From the NCBI RefSeq assembly GCF_003940805.1, contig NZ_CP034328.1:3038001-3102000 (forward strand): a stretch of 64,000 nt of DNA. The letters are read 5' to 3'. The stretch's first letter is position 1; each line of letters starts with the position of its first letter. Shown piece by piece: positions 45,516-53,549 of the stretch. The notes under the pieces are model-generated. The model did no database searches. It was not told the DNA's origin and saw nothing but the letters and a program-made list of their open reading frames with translations. Source of the DNA: Tabrizicola piscis (lineage in GTDB: Bacteria; Pseudomonadota; Alphaproteobacteria; Rhodobacterales; Rhodobacteraceae). Both the position numbers and the translations under genes were made by a program.

Positions 45516-46613
45516 ATGAAGATCGTCGAGGTCCGCGCCAGCGTCCATGTGTTCGACACGGTTCTGCCGCTGGTAGGAAAGCCTGCGGGCGATTCCGTGC
45601 GGATCATCTGCGAGATCGAGACAGATAGCGGCCATACCGGGATTGGCATGGCCTCGCGTTTCCTGCCTCACGCCGTGGCAGCAGCTGTGACGCGGCATCT
45701 TGGCCCCGCCGTGATGGGTGCCGATCCGCGCGATCTTGAGGCGATCCATGCCCGCTTGCACACGCTGGTATCTGAACGGGGCCAGACGATCGGCATCAAC
45801 CTGTCGGCGCTGTCCTGCATAGACCTTGCGCTGTGGGACCTGATCGGCAAGCACGCAGGCCGGACGGTGGCACAGCTTCTGGGCGGGCACCGCGACCATG
45901 CCGAGGCCTACTGCACCTTCGGCTTCGGCGCCTTCGACCGGGATCAGCTTGTCGCCGTGGCGCGCGATCTTCAGGCGCAGGGCCATCAGCGGTTCAAGAT
46001 GCTGGTCGGTGTGGCCAAGGGCGGCATCCGCGAAGACGCAGCCCGGGTCCGGCATGTAAGAGACGCGCTTGGCGATGACGTGACGCTGGCGATCGACGCC
46101 AACGAAAGCCTGTCGCTGGATGATGCGATGCGGCTGTGCGCAATGCTGGCAGATCAGGACATCGCCTGGTTTGAAGACCCTGTGCATCGCAATGATCCGC
46201 GCGATATGGGCCTGCTGCGCCGTCGCACCACTATTCCCCTGTCAGCCGGGCAGATGGACGGGCATTCCGACCGGTTCCGCGCCTTTATCGAGCATGATGC
46301 GATCGACATCTTCATGCCCAACAGCCTTTACAACGGCGGCCTGACCGAAACGCGACGGGTCGCCTATCTGGCTCAGATCTACAACCGGCCGCTTTCGGAT
46401 GCAGGTGGAGGCGGGATTTTCTCGCTGCATCATGTGGCGGGCTTTCGCAACGGGACGCTGGTTGAATCCCATCTGGGCGTCGATCAGGTGGAGCGCCGGA
46501 TTTTCGTGTCGGTTCCCCATGTTCAGGATGGCCGAATGGCTGTGCCCGATGCCCCAGGTTTCGGTGTCACGCTGAACCGTGACGCAATGCGTGACACGCT
46601 CCGCTCCACCTAG
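45516..46613 (+). CDS. Mandelate racemase/muconate lactonizing enzyme family protein
   Basis: A 365-residue enolase-superfamily enzyme; such proteins abstract a proton next to a carboxylate to racemise or dehydrate acid sugars and hydroxyacids. I chose the ATG at 45516 (MKIVEVRASVHVFDT). Metal ligands Asp194 ('AIDANE') and Glu220 ('WFEDPV') are present, while the third position reads 'SAGQMDGH' (Gln246) instead of the common GE. The usual KxK acid/base motif reads KML (Lys161, Leu163). 'SDAGGGGIFSLHHVAGF' near residue 294 may supply a catalytic histidine. The reaction therefore cannot be assigned. Confidence 0.85.
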   Translation: MKIVEVRASVHVFDTVLPLVGKPAGDSVRIICEIETDSGHTGIGMASRFLPHAVAAAVTRHLGPAVMGADPRDLEAIHARLHTLVSERGQTIGINLSALSCIDLALWDLIGKHAGRTVAQLLGGHRDHAEAYCTFGFGAFDRDQLVAVARDLQAQGHQRFKMLVGVAKGGIREDAARVRHVRDALGDDVTLAIDANESLSLDDAMRLCAMLADQDIAWFEDPVHRNDPRDMGLLRRRTTIPLSAGQMDGHSDRFRAFIEHDAIDIFMPNSLYNGGLTETRRVAYLAQIYNRPLSDAGGGGIFSLHHVAGFRNGTLVESHLGVDQVERRIFVSVPHVQDGRMAVPDAPGFGVTLNRDAMRDTLRST

Positions 46614-46637
46614 GGGCGGCTGCGGACTTCAACTGCT

Positions 46638-46660
46638 CCTGAAGGTGGTGGCACTTCAGG
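46638..46660 (+). promoter_or_regulatory. Intercistronic hairpin before the TRAP binding-protein gene
   Basis: CCTGAAG (46638-46644) pairs with CTTCAGG (46654-46660) over a nine-base loop, between the enolase-superfamily stop and the dctP start. It has no T-run. It may stabilise or process the mRNA so that the binding protein is made at a different level. Confidence 0.45.
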
Positions 46661-46701
46661 GCGGACATAAAAAGCACACCAAGCAAATGGAGGAGAACTC
46701 G

Positions 46702-47694
46702 ATGACAATGTTCAATAGCCTGAAATTTGCGGCCGGTGCCTTTGCACTGGCGGCCTGTGTTGCATTGCCCGGAACGGTCCTGGCGCAAACGCTTTCGCTG
46801 CGGATATCGGGCGAAAACCCGATGACAGGCCTTGACCTGCAGATGGCCGAACGGTTCGCCCAGAATCTGGAGACCGCTCTTGGCGACGCCTTTGACCACG
46901 AGCTCTTCCACACCCAGGCGCTGGGGAACGAAGAAGTTCACATGCAGATGATCCGTACCGGACAGATCGACGTCTATCCGATGGGCTCGGACGCGGTGTC
47001 GCTTGATTCCAAATGGGCGATCTTTGACATGCCCTTCCTTCTCAGCGACCGCGAAACCGTCGCCAAGCTACTGGACGGCGAAATCGGGCAGGCAATGCGT
47101 GAATCGATGCGTGCCTCTGCAGGGGTCGAGGTTCTGGCCTTTGGCGAGCTTGGCTTTCGCAACATCACCAACAACGTGCGCCCGATCGTGGTGCCGGCCG
47201 ACCTTGCCGGCGTAAAGCTGCGCGTGCCGGGCAGCAAGGCGCGCATTCTGGCCTTCCAAACCTTCGGCGCAGAGCCGGTGTCGATGAACATGGGCGAACT
47301 CTATCTGGGCCTGCAGCAAGGCACGGTGGATGGGCAGGAGAACCCGCTTGTCGCGATCAAGAACCGGTCATTCTTCGAAGTGCAGAAGTACCTGTCGATC
47401 TCGCGCCATGTCTATTCCCCGGTCACGCTGGTGATGAATGCCGCGAAGTATGACTCGCTGACGGATGATCAACGTGAAGCCGTGAAGGCGGCGGCGCAGG
47501 AAGCGGCGGAATACACGCGCCAGCTGGGAACCGAAGCGGATGCGGCCCTTCTGACCGAACTTGGCGCTAGCATGGCGGTGAACGACATCGACCTTGCCGC
47601 CTTCAAGGAGGCCGCCGGTCCGATCTGGACAGCCGTTGGCGAAATGGCGGGATCGGACTTCGCTGCGCAAGTCGTGGCGGCCGCAGCCAAGTAA
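46702..47694 (+). CDS. TRAP transporter periplasmic binding protein, DctP family
   Basis: A 330-residue secreted receptor for an organic acid. The ATG at 46702 has GGAGGAG just upstream and gives a clear Sec signal peptide, MTMFNSLKFAAGAFALA up to 'VLAQT'. The DctP signature 'LAGVKLRVPGSKARILAFQTFGAEP' near residue 170 contains the arginine that usually grips the ligand carboxylate, and 'QQGTVDGQENPL' follows. It is followed by its two membrane partners. Malonate or a related dicarboxylate is the likely ligand because MatA and MatB lie downstream; TRAP-type malonate transporters are known. Confidence 0.92.
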   Translation: MTMFNSLKFAAGAFALAACVALPGTVLAQTLSLRISGENPMTGLDLQMAERFAQNLETALGDAFDHELFHTQALGNEEVHMQMIRTGQIDVYPMGSDAVSLDSKWAIFDMPFLLSDRETVAKLLDGEIGQAMRESMRASAGVEVLAFGELGFRNITNNVRPIVVPADLAGVKLRVPGSKARILAFQTFGAEPVSMNMGELYLGLQQGTVDGQENPLVAIKNRSFFEVQKYLSISRHVYSPVTLVMNAAKYDSLTDDQREAVKAAAQEAAEYTRQLGTEADAALLTELGASMAVNDIDLAAFKEAAGPIWTAVGEMAGSDFAAQVVAAAAK

Positions 47695-47707
47695 GACGGT
47701 AGCAGTT

Positions 47708-47735
47708 CCCTGCGCCGGCCTTCGCTGGCGCAGGG
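47708..47735 (+). promoter_or_regulatory. Strong intercistronic hairpin after dctP
   Basis: CCCTGCGCC (47708-47716) is the exact reverse complement of GGCGCAGGG (47727-47735), with a ten-base loop and only a short 'GTTT' after it. It sits between the binding-protein and small-permease genes, as in many TRAP and ABC operons where it raises binding-protein mRNA stability. Confidence 0.65.
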
Positions 47736-47784
47736 AGCCGTTTCATGCACTGCCCGATCGATCCTTCAGCCAAGGCGAGACCGC

Positions 47785-48360
47785 ATGCCCCAGCCCCCCC
47801 AGTCTGATGACGACCTTGCCAACAAGGTTGATGCCGCCAGCCGTGCGGTCGATTTCATGGACCACGACGCAGGCAAAGGCCGGGTTGACCGGGCCATCAA
47901 CAAGGTTGCCGAGGTGGCCGGCGTCACTGTTCTGGCAACAATTGTCGTCTTGGTCTTCGGCAATGCCGCAACGCGTTACATCATGAACAGTGCCTTGGTG
48001 TGGAGCGACGAACTCGTCCTGTCCCTTCTGCCGTGGCTTGGCATGCTGGGCATGTTCCTGTCGATCCGCCGCCGCCAGATCATCCGGATCGAGTTTCTGT
48101 CGGCAAAGCTGCCGGATGGACCGCGCCGGATCTTGTACTGCGTCACTGAACTGCTTGCGGCCGGGGCGTTCATGTGGCTTGCCGTGGCGGCCTTCCAATA
48201 CATCCAGCTTTTTGGAGGCGACAGGACAATCTATTTGCAGATCCAGAAGGGCTGGTTCCAGGCCGCGCTTCTGATTGGCCCAGCGCTGGCGGCGCTGGCC
48301 TACCTGCTGCTCATGATCGAAGAGCTGCGTTCTTCTCGTGGCAAGACACCGACACGCTGA
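47785..48360 (+). CDS. TRAP transporter small membrane subunit, DctQ family
   Basis: A 191-residue protein with four hydrophobic helices after a polar N-terminal stretch of about 50 residues. 'VWSDELVLSLLPWLGMLGMFLSIRRRQIIRIEFL' (around residues 72-105) is the DctQ core with its conserved 'E...' and basic 'R' cluster. It works with the DctM subunit to move substrate with Na+. AAGGCGAG precedes the ATG. Confidence 0.9.
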   Translation: MPQPPQSDDDLANKVDAASRAVDFMDHDAGKGRVDRAINKVAEVAGVTVLATIVVLVFGNAATRYIMNSALVWSDELVLSLLPWLGMLGMFLSIRRRQIIRIEFLSAKLPDGPRRILYCVTELLAAGAFMWLAVAAFQYIQLFGGDRTIYLQIQKGWFQAALLIGPALAALAYLLLMIEELRSSRGKTPTR

Positions 48361-48394
48361 CCCTCAGGCACATCATCGCAACCGGAGTCGCCCT

Positions 48395-49672
48395 GTGACC
48401 ATTCCAATCCTGTCCATCGTTGTACTGCTGGTTCTTCTGATCCTCGGGACACCGATGGTGGCGGCCCTGCTTCTGGCGGTGGCCATGAACTTCGTTCTGT
48501 CAGGACAATGGAGCATCATGGTCCCGCAGACCATGGTGTCCGGGGTCAGCCAGTTCACGCTGATCGCGCTTCCTTTGTTCGTGCTGGCAGGCACCGTGAT
48601 GAACGCGGGCGGCATTTCGGGCAGGCTGTTCGATTTCGCCCGCGCACTTGTCGGCTGGATGCGCGGCGGTCTGGCGCAAGTGAATGTGCTCACCAGCATG
48701 TTCTTTGGCGGCATGATCGGGTCATCGACGGCAGACCTTGCGGGGTCCGGGTCCATCCTCATCCCCGCGATGGAAAAAGAGGGCTATTCCCCCGAAATTT
48801 CGGCAGCCATCAGCGCGTCCTCGTCGGGCATCGGGCCGCTGATCCCGCCGTCTTCCCCGATGATCCTCTATTCGGCGGTGACAGGTACGTCGCTTGGCGC
48901 GCTGTTTCTGGCGGGGCTGATTCCGGGAATTCTTCTGGGTGTGACCTTCATGGTCCAGATCGCCATTCTGGCGGCCTGGCGCGGGTGGAAACGCCACGGC
49001 AACCTGTCGGTGAACGAAATCATCCGGACCGGCAAGCGCGCGCTTTTGGCCTTCGGGATGCCGGGAATCATTGTCGGCGGGCTGGTTTTCGGGGTGTTCA
49101 CGCCGTCCGAAGGCGGCGCCTTCGCGGTGATCTATGCCATCTTCCTGTCGATGGCGATCTACAGGACGCTGGACCTTCGCGGCCTCTATCGGGTCTTCGT
49201 CACCTCGCTGATGATGACGGGGGAACTGTTGATCATCGTCAGCCTGTCATTCGCGCTGGGGGCAAGCCTGTCCAGCGCCCAGGTGCCACAGGCGCTGGCC
49301 GGGATGATCGACGTGTTCACACCCGGTGACAGCATGTTCATGCGGCTGCTGATCCTGATGGTTCTGGCGATCATCGCGGGCATGTTCCTTGACCCGCTGA
49401 TCCCGGTTCTGGTGCCGGTGATCTTGCCAGCCCTGCTGATCCATGATGTCGATCTGCTGCATTTCGGCGTGCTGATGGTGATGGCCGTGGTGATCGGGCA
49501 GTTGACGCCGCCCATGGCCATCGCGCTGATCATCACGGGACGCATTGCCCGAACGGACCAGCTGAAGATCTTTGCGGCAAACATGCCGTTCCTGCTTGCC
49601 ATTCTGGGCTTCACCATCGTTCTGATGGCGGTTCCCGAACTTGCGACGTGGCTGCCATCGCTGATGCGATGA
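48395..49672 (+). CDS. TRAP transporter large permease, DctM family
   Basis: A 425-residue Na+-coupled permease with about 12 helices. I chose the GTG at 48395, preceded by CGGAG, which gives VTIPILSIVVLLVLL; the frame is open from 48338 but that part is hydrophilic and overlaps dctQ. Family landmarks include 'MFFGGMIGSSTADLAGSGSI' near residue 100, 'IGPLIPPSSPMILYSAV' near 150 and 'MFLDPLIPVLVPVILPAL' near 330. It completes the transporter. Confidence 0.92.
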   Translation: MTIPILSIVVLLVLLILGTPMVAALLLAVAMNFVLSGQWSIMVPQTMVSGVSQFTLIALPLFVLAGTVMNAGGISGRLFDFARALVGWMRGGLAQVNVLTSMFFGGMIGSSTADLAGSGSILIPAMEKEGYSPEISAAISASSSGIGPLIPPSSPMILYSAVTGTSLGALFLAGLIPGILLGVTFMVQIAILAAWRGWKRHGNLSVNEIIRTGKRALLAFGMPGIIVGGLVFGVFTPSEGGAFAVIYAIFLSMAIYRTLDLRGLYRVFVTSLMMTGELLIIVSLSFALGASLSSAQVPQALAGMIDVFTPGDSMFMRLLILMVLAIIAGMFLDPLIPVLVPVILPALLIHDVDLLHFGVLMVMAVVIGQLTPPMAIALIITGRIARTDQLKIFAANMPFLLAILGFTIVLMAVPELATWLPSLMR

Positions 49673-49719
49673 CCCGCCGGGCACACCCAAAAACTTTGAT
49701 GACAAAAGGCCCCTGACAC

Positions 49720-50526
49720 ATGTCCACCTCGACCTATCAGGCTAATGACGGCCCCGCCTATGAACGCTTCATCGGACGGTGGAGCCGGCGCGTCGCTGAC
49801 CGTATCGCCCAGACCGTGCCCATGCTTGGCAACGGGGCGCTGCTGGACGTGGGCTGCGGTACGGGCAGCGTGACGGCTGCGCTTGCCGCGCGCTATCCGG
49901 GGCGCAAGGTGGTGGGCGTGGATGTGGCCGAACCTTATCTTGCCTTTGCCCGCGCCCGCTCCGACCAGCCGGGGGTAGAGTTTCACAAGATGGATGCGCT
50001 TGCGCTTGAGTTTCCCGACGGCACCTTTGACTCCGCAGTCGCCCTGATTGCCCTGAATTTCATGAGCGACCCCTTGCTGGCCGCGCGCCAGATGGCGCGC
50101 GTGGTGCGACCCGGCGGCACGGTCGTGGTTGCAGCGTGGGATTTCCGCGGTGGCCTTGTCTATCAGCGGCTGCTGTGGGACACGGCAGCCGGGATCGACC
50201 CTGTGGCCGCCGCAACGCGCGACAAGATCTTCGCCAATCCGCTGGCAAAGCCTGACGGGATGTCGGACCTGCTGCGCGCGGCAGGGTTGGCTGATGTGGA
50301 GCGGCGGTCGGAAACCGTGCGGATGGATTTTGCCGATTTTGACGATTACTGGCAACCGTTGCTTGGGGGGCAGGGCCCGGTCGGTGGCTATGTCGCAGCC
50401 CTTGAACCCGCCATGCGCGACCGGGTGGCCGAGGCTGTGCGCAAGGCCTATCTGTCGGGCGATGTGGACGGGCCACGATCGCTGACTGCAACGGCTTGGG
50501 TCGTAACTGGACGGGTGGCGGGCTAA
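49720..50526 (+). CDS. SAM-dependent methyltransferase, class I
   Basis: A 268-residue soluble protein. The SAM-binding motif I 'LLDVGCGTGSVTAALAAR' is at residues 41-58, the acidic residue of motif II is in 'VVGVDVAEPYL', and 'VRPGGTVVVAAWDF' gives the later motif. It resembles the UbiE/'Methyltransf_11' group. It lies between the TRAP genes and the TIM-barrel gene with ribosome site AAAAGG, so it seems part of the same operon, but no methyl acceptor is evident. Confidence 0.82.
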   Translation: MSTSTYQANDGPAYERFIGRWSRRVADRIAQTVPMLGNGALLDVGCGTGSVTAALAARYPGRKVVGVDVAEPYLAFARARSDQPGVEFHKMDALALEFPDGTFDSAVALIALNFMSDPLLAARQMARVVRPGGTVVVAAWDFRGGLVYQRLLWDTAAGIDPVAAATRDKIFANPLAKPDGMSDLLRAAGLADVERRSETVRMDFADFDDYWQPLLGGQGPVGGYVAALEPAMRDRVAEAVRKAYLSGDVDGPRSLTATAWVVTGRVAG

Positions 50527-50529
50527 CAC

Positions 50530-51363
50530 ATGAAAAACACGCTCAGTCTTTTTGATCGGATCGGCATGGACGTGGGCAAATCCCTGCCGGTCGAAGATGC
50601 CATCCGCTGGGCCGCCGCCAATCAGGTGCGATTTCTGGATGTGCAGACCGATCTTGCCCCCAACGCCATGGCCACGATGCAGGATCGCGCACCGGGCATC
50701 CGCGCGCTTTCAGCCGAACTTGGCGTCACCCTTGGGCTGCATACGCTGTCTGGCGTGAACATTGCCGAAGTGTCGCCTTTCGTGTCGGAGGCGTCTGACG
50801 CCTATCTGCGCTCCTACATCGACCTAGCGGTGACGACGGGGGCGGAATGGGTGATCGTTCATGCGGGCTACCATTTCACGGCAGACTACAAGTCCCGCCG
50901 CGTTGCGGGTCTGGAACGCCTGAAGCGGGCCGTCGGCTACGCCGAAGAACAGGGCGTTCTTCTGTTGCTGGAGAACACCAATCGCGAACCTGACGATGCC
51001 GAGGTTCACTACCTGTGTTCGTCACTGGAGGAGTGCCAATGGTACTTCAGCGAACTTGCCTCACCGAACCTTGGGATGGCCTTCACCGCCAACCACGCAC
51101 ATCTTTACCCCGAGGATGTAGCAGGCTTTGTCGATGGACTTGACCTGCGGCGCTGCCGCGAGGTGCGGCTTGCTGATTGCCATGGCACGGTGGAAGAGCA
51201 TCTCTGCCCCGGCGAAGGCAGCATGGACTGGCCCGATATGTTCCGCCGGATCGAGGCTGCCGGCTTTACCGGCCACTACATGAACCAGTTTGGCACGCTG
51301 GACGACATGCTGCAGGGGCGCGACTATCTGGTTGAAAAGGCGCGTGAGGTCGGGGTCGTCTGA
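50530..51363 (+). CDS. Sugar phosphate isomerase/epimerase-like TIM-barrel protein
   Basis: A 277-residue protein of the xylose-isomerase-like TIM-barrel (AP endonuclease 2) family. Possible metal ligands at strand ends include the His of 'VIVHAGYHF', the Glu of 'LLLENTNRE', 'AFTANHAHLY', the Asp-His pair in 'LADCHGTVEEH' and the Glu of 'HLCPGEGSMDW'. It follows the methyltransferase gene by three bases and converges on the GntR gene. The family includes epimerases, isomerases and dehydratases, so the reaction is open. Confidence 0.8.
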   Translation: MKNTLSLFDRIGMDVGKSLPVEDAIRWAAANQVRFLDVQTDLAPNAMATMQDRAPGIRALSAELGVTLGLHTLSGVNIAEVSPFVSEASDAYLRSYIDLAVTTGAEWVIVHAGYHFTADYKSRRVAGLERLKRAVGYAEEQGVLLLLENTNREPDDAEVHYLCSSLEECQWYFSELASPNLGMAFTANHAHLYPEDVAGFVDGLDLRRCREVRLADCHGTVEEHLCPGEGSMDWPDMFRRIEAAGFTGHYMNQFGTLDDMLQGRDYLVEKAREVGVV

Positions 51364-51380
51364 TCCCGGTGATGCCCGTA

Positions 51381-52043
51381 TCAGGAAACGTTCCGTGCGG
51401 CCGCGTCCAACGACGCAAGCAGGTCGTTGAACCGTTCGCCCATCCCGCCGACATGTCCGCGCATCGCTTCGGCAGCGGCCACGGCGTCGCCGCGGGCGAT
51501 GGCGGCGGCAATCATCTCATGTTCCTGATACGACGCGCGGATGCGGTCGCGCGCGCGCAACTGCATCCGGCGATAAGGCTTCAGACGCTTTTGCAGGGTC
51601 TCGGCCTGTTCGATCAGAAACTCGTTGCGCCCGGCCTGCCGTATCATCGCGTGGAACACCTCGTTCTCGTAATAGTAGGCGTCGGTATCGGCAGAGTTGA
51701 ATGCGCGGCCACAGGCCTCATGCGCTTCACTAATTCGGCGCAACGACTCGTCGGTCACCCGGCGGGCCGCAAGCCGCGCGCACATCGCCTCCAATTCGGC
51801 CATCACATCGAACATTTCCATCAGCTTGCGCGGGCCAATCTCGGCCACGACCGCGCCCCGCCGCGGGCGGTTCTCAATCAGACCCGAGGCCGACAATTGC
51901 AGCAGCGCCTCACGAATCGGGGTGCGCGACACGCCGTAGCGCTCCGCCAGCATCACTTCTTCCAACCGGTCACCTGGGCGCCACTGACCGGTAAGGATCT
52001 CCTCCTCCAGCATGTCGCGCAACTCGTCCGAACGCTTGACCAT
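51381..52043 (-). CDS. matR: MatR-like GntR/FCD-family regulator
   Basis: A 220-residue repressor. I chose the ATG at 52043 (MVKRSDELRDMLEEEI); the longer frame to 52184 would run through the operator. The winged HTH includes 'LAERYGVSRTPIREALLQLSASGLIENRP', and an FCD ligand domain follows with metal residues in 'NEVFHAMI' and near 'EHEMIAAAI'. It is divergent from malonyl-CoA decarboxylase, as matR is in Rhizobium, and a TTGTATACA palindrome lies between them. The effector is probably malonate or malonyl-CoA. The name rests on context and operator likeness. Confidence 0.78.
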   Translation of the reverse strand: MVKRSDELRDMLEEEILTGQWRPGDRLEEVMLAERYGVSRTPIREALLQLSASGLIENRPRRGAVVAEIGPRKLMEMFDVMAELEAMCARLAARRVTDESLRRISEAHEACGRAFNSADTDAYYYENEVFHAMIRQAGRNEFLIEQAETLQKRLKPYRRMQLRARDRIRASYQEHEMIAAAIARGDAVAAAEAMRGHVGGMGERFNDLLASLDAAARNVS

Positions 52044-52131
52044 GGCCTGCCCTATCCTTGGGATTTCTGCCGCCCGGTACGGGCAATACGGTTGAAACGC
52101 CACAAAGACAAGGATTGCGCAAGGCTGCATC

Positions 52132-52145
52132 TGTTGTATACAGAT
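52132..52145 (+). promoter_or_regulatory. TTGTATACA operator between matR and matA
   Basis: TGTTGTATACAGAT contains the perfect core TGTATACA (52135-52142) in the divergent promoter. The nine-base string TTGTATACA is shared with the site at 44218-44229. It is placed to repress both matR and matA. Confidence 0.65.
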
Positions 52146-52241
52146 ATCTAGAAATTGCATCCAGAACCAGCTGGCATGCTGCAACGCCGGTCAGCCCGGC
52201 CAAGCAAGACTGTCGGCGTGGTGCGTACCTTGGGGGAAGAG

Positions 52242-53537
52242 ATGAAAGCTTCGGCCCTATTCAGCGATCTTCTGGGCAAAGTGGCAGTTATCGGTCGCGC
52301 CATGGCACCGACGAACGGCGTCGACATGACGATCGAAGACCGATGTGCCGCGCTTCTGGCAGGGCGGGGCGAAGCGACCGAACTTGGGTTGGCCCGCGAT
52401 ATCCTGGATCGCTTTGCCAAGCTTGACCCCAAGGACAAACAGGCTTTCTTTTCCACAGTCCAGACCCGCTTTGGCGTTGACCGTCCGGCCCTTGCACGGG
52501 CGTTGGCGGACCTTGACCGCGCGGATGACGAGGACGCTGCGCGCAACATCCACTTTGCCAGCGAACCCCGCAGCCAGGAATTGATCCGACGCCTGAACCG
52601 GGCACCAAACGGCACCCGCGATCTGGTCGCGATACGCCGCGATCTGTTGCGGGCGATCCAGAAGGACCCGCGTCTGGCGATGCTGGATGCCGATTTTCAG
52701 CATCTTCTGGGATCATGGTTCAACCGGGGTTTTCTGGAACTGCGGCGCATCGACTGGTCGACCCCGGCGGCAATTCTTGAAAAGATCATCGGGTACGAGG
52801 CGGTGCATGCCATCAACGGTTGGGACGATCTGCGCCGCCGCGTGGCCGCCCCCGACCGCTTGCTGTTCGCGTTCTTCCACCCGGCGCTGCGCGACGACCC
52901 GCTGATCTTCGTTGAGGTGGCGCTGGCCGTCGAGATACCTGCCTCCATCGCACCGATCCTTGCCAAGGACCGCCGTCCGATCGACCCGTCCCACGCCCGC
53001 GTTGCGGTTTTCTATTCGATCTCGAACTGCCAGGAAGGCTTGCGCGGCATCTCGTTCGGGAACTTCCTGATCAAGCAAGTGGTAGAAGAGTTGCGGCACG
53101 GTTATCCGAGCCTTGACACTTTCGTCACCCTGTCACCGGTACCAGGGTTCCGCCGCTGGCTTTCCGCAGAACTTGCCAAGGGCAGCACGGGCCTTCTGAA
53201 CGACACCGAACGCGCTGCCTTGACCGCTTGCGCAGGACCCGTGCCGCCGCCACCTGACCTCTGCGGTGCGCTGGCGGTCAGGTATTTGTTGCAGGCCCGC
53301 AACCCTGCGGGCCAGCCTGTCGATCCAGTGGCGCGCTTCCATCTGGGCAACGGCGCCAGGGTCGAACGGATCAACCCCGAAGCAGACCCCGGCGCAAGGG
53401 CGCAAGGGGAATCCTGGGGCGTAATGGTCAACTACCTTTATGACCTTGCCGCCATTGAAAGGAACCATGAGGCCTATGCAAACAGCGGTGTTGTTGCCGC
53501 CTCGGCCCAGGTGCGCAAGCTGTTGCCGCGACGCTGA
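52242..53537 (+). CDS. matA: Malonyl-CoA decarboxylase
   Basis: Converts malonyl-CoA to acetyl-CoA and CO2. I chose the ATG at 52242 (MKASALFSDLLGKVA), preceded by GGGGGAAGAG; the frame is open from a TTG at 52155 near the operator. It is 431 residues. The N-terminal helical domain includes 'LAALLAGRGEATELGLAR'-like sequence, and the C-terminal acyltransferase-like domain has 'FFHPALRDDPLIFVEVALA', 'FYSISNCQEGLRGISFGN' (catalytic serine region), 'DTFVTLSPVPGFRRWL' and 'ARFHLGNGARVERIN' (catalytic histidine). It is followed by matB after 12 bases. Confidence 0.92.
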   Translation: MKASALFSDLLGKVAVIGRAMAPTNGVDMTIEDRCAALLAGRGEATELGLARDILDRFAKLDPKDKQAFFSTVQTRFGVDRPALARALADLDRADDEDAARNIHFASEPRSQELIRRLNRAPNGTRDLVAIRRDLLRAIQKDPRLAMLDADFQHLLGSWFNRGFLELRRIDWSTPAAILEKIIGYEAVHAINGWDDLRRRVAAPDRLLFAFFHPALRDDPLIFVEVALAVEIPASIAPILAKDRRPIDPSHARVAVFYSISNCQEGLRGISFGNFLIKQVVEELRHGYPSLDTFVTLSPVPGFRRWLSAELAKGSTGLLNDTERAALTACAGPVPPPPDLCGALAVRYLLQARNPAGQPVDPVARFHLGNGARVERINPEADPGARAQGESWGVMVNYLYDLAAIERNHEAYANSGVVAASAQVRKLLPRR

Positions 53538-53549
53538 AGGAAGTCCCGC

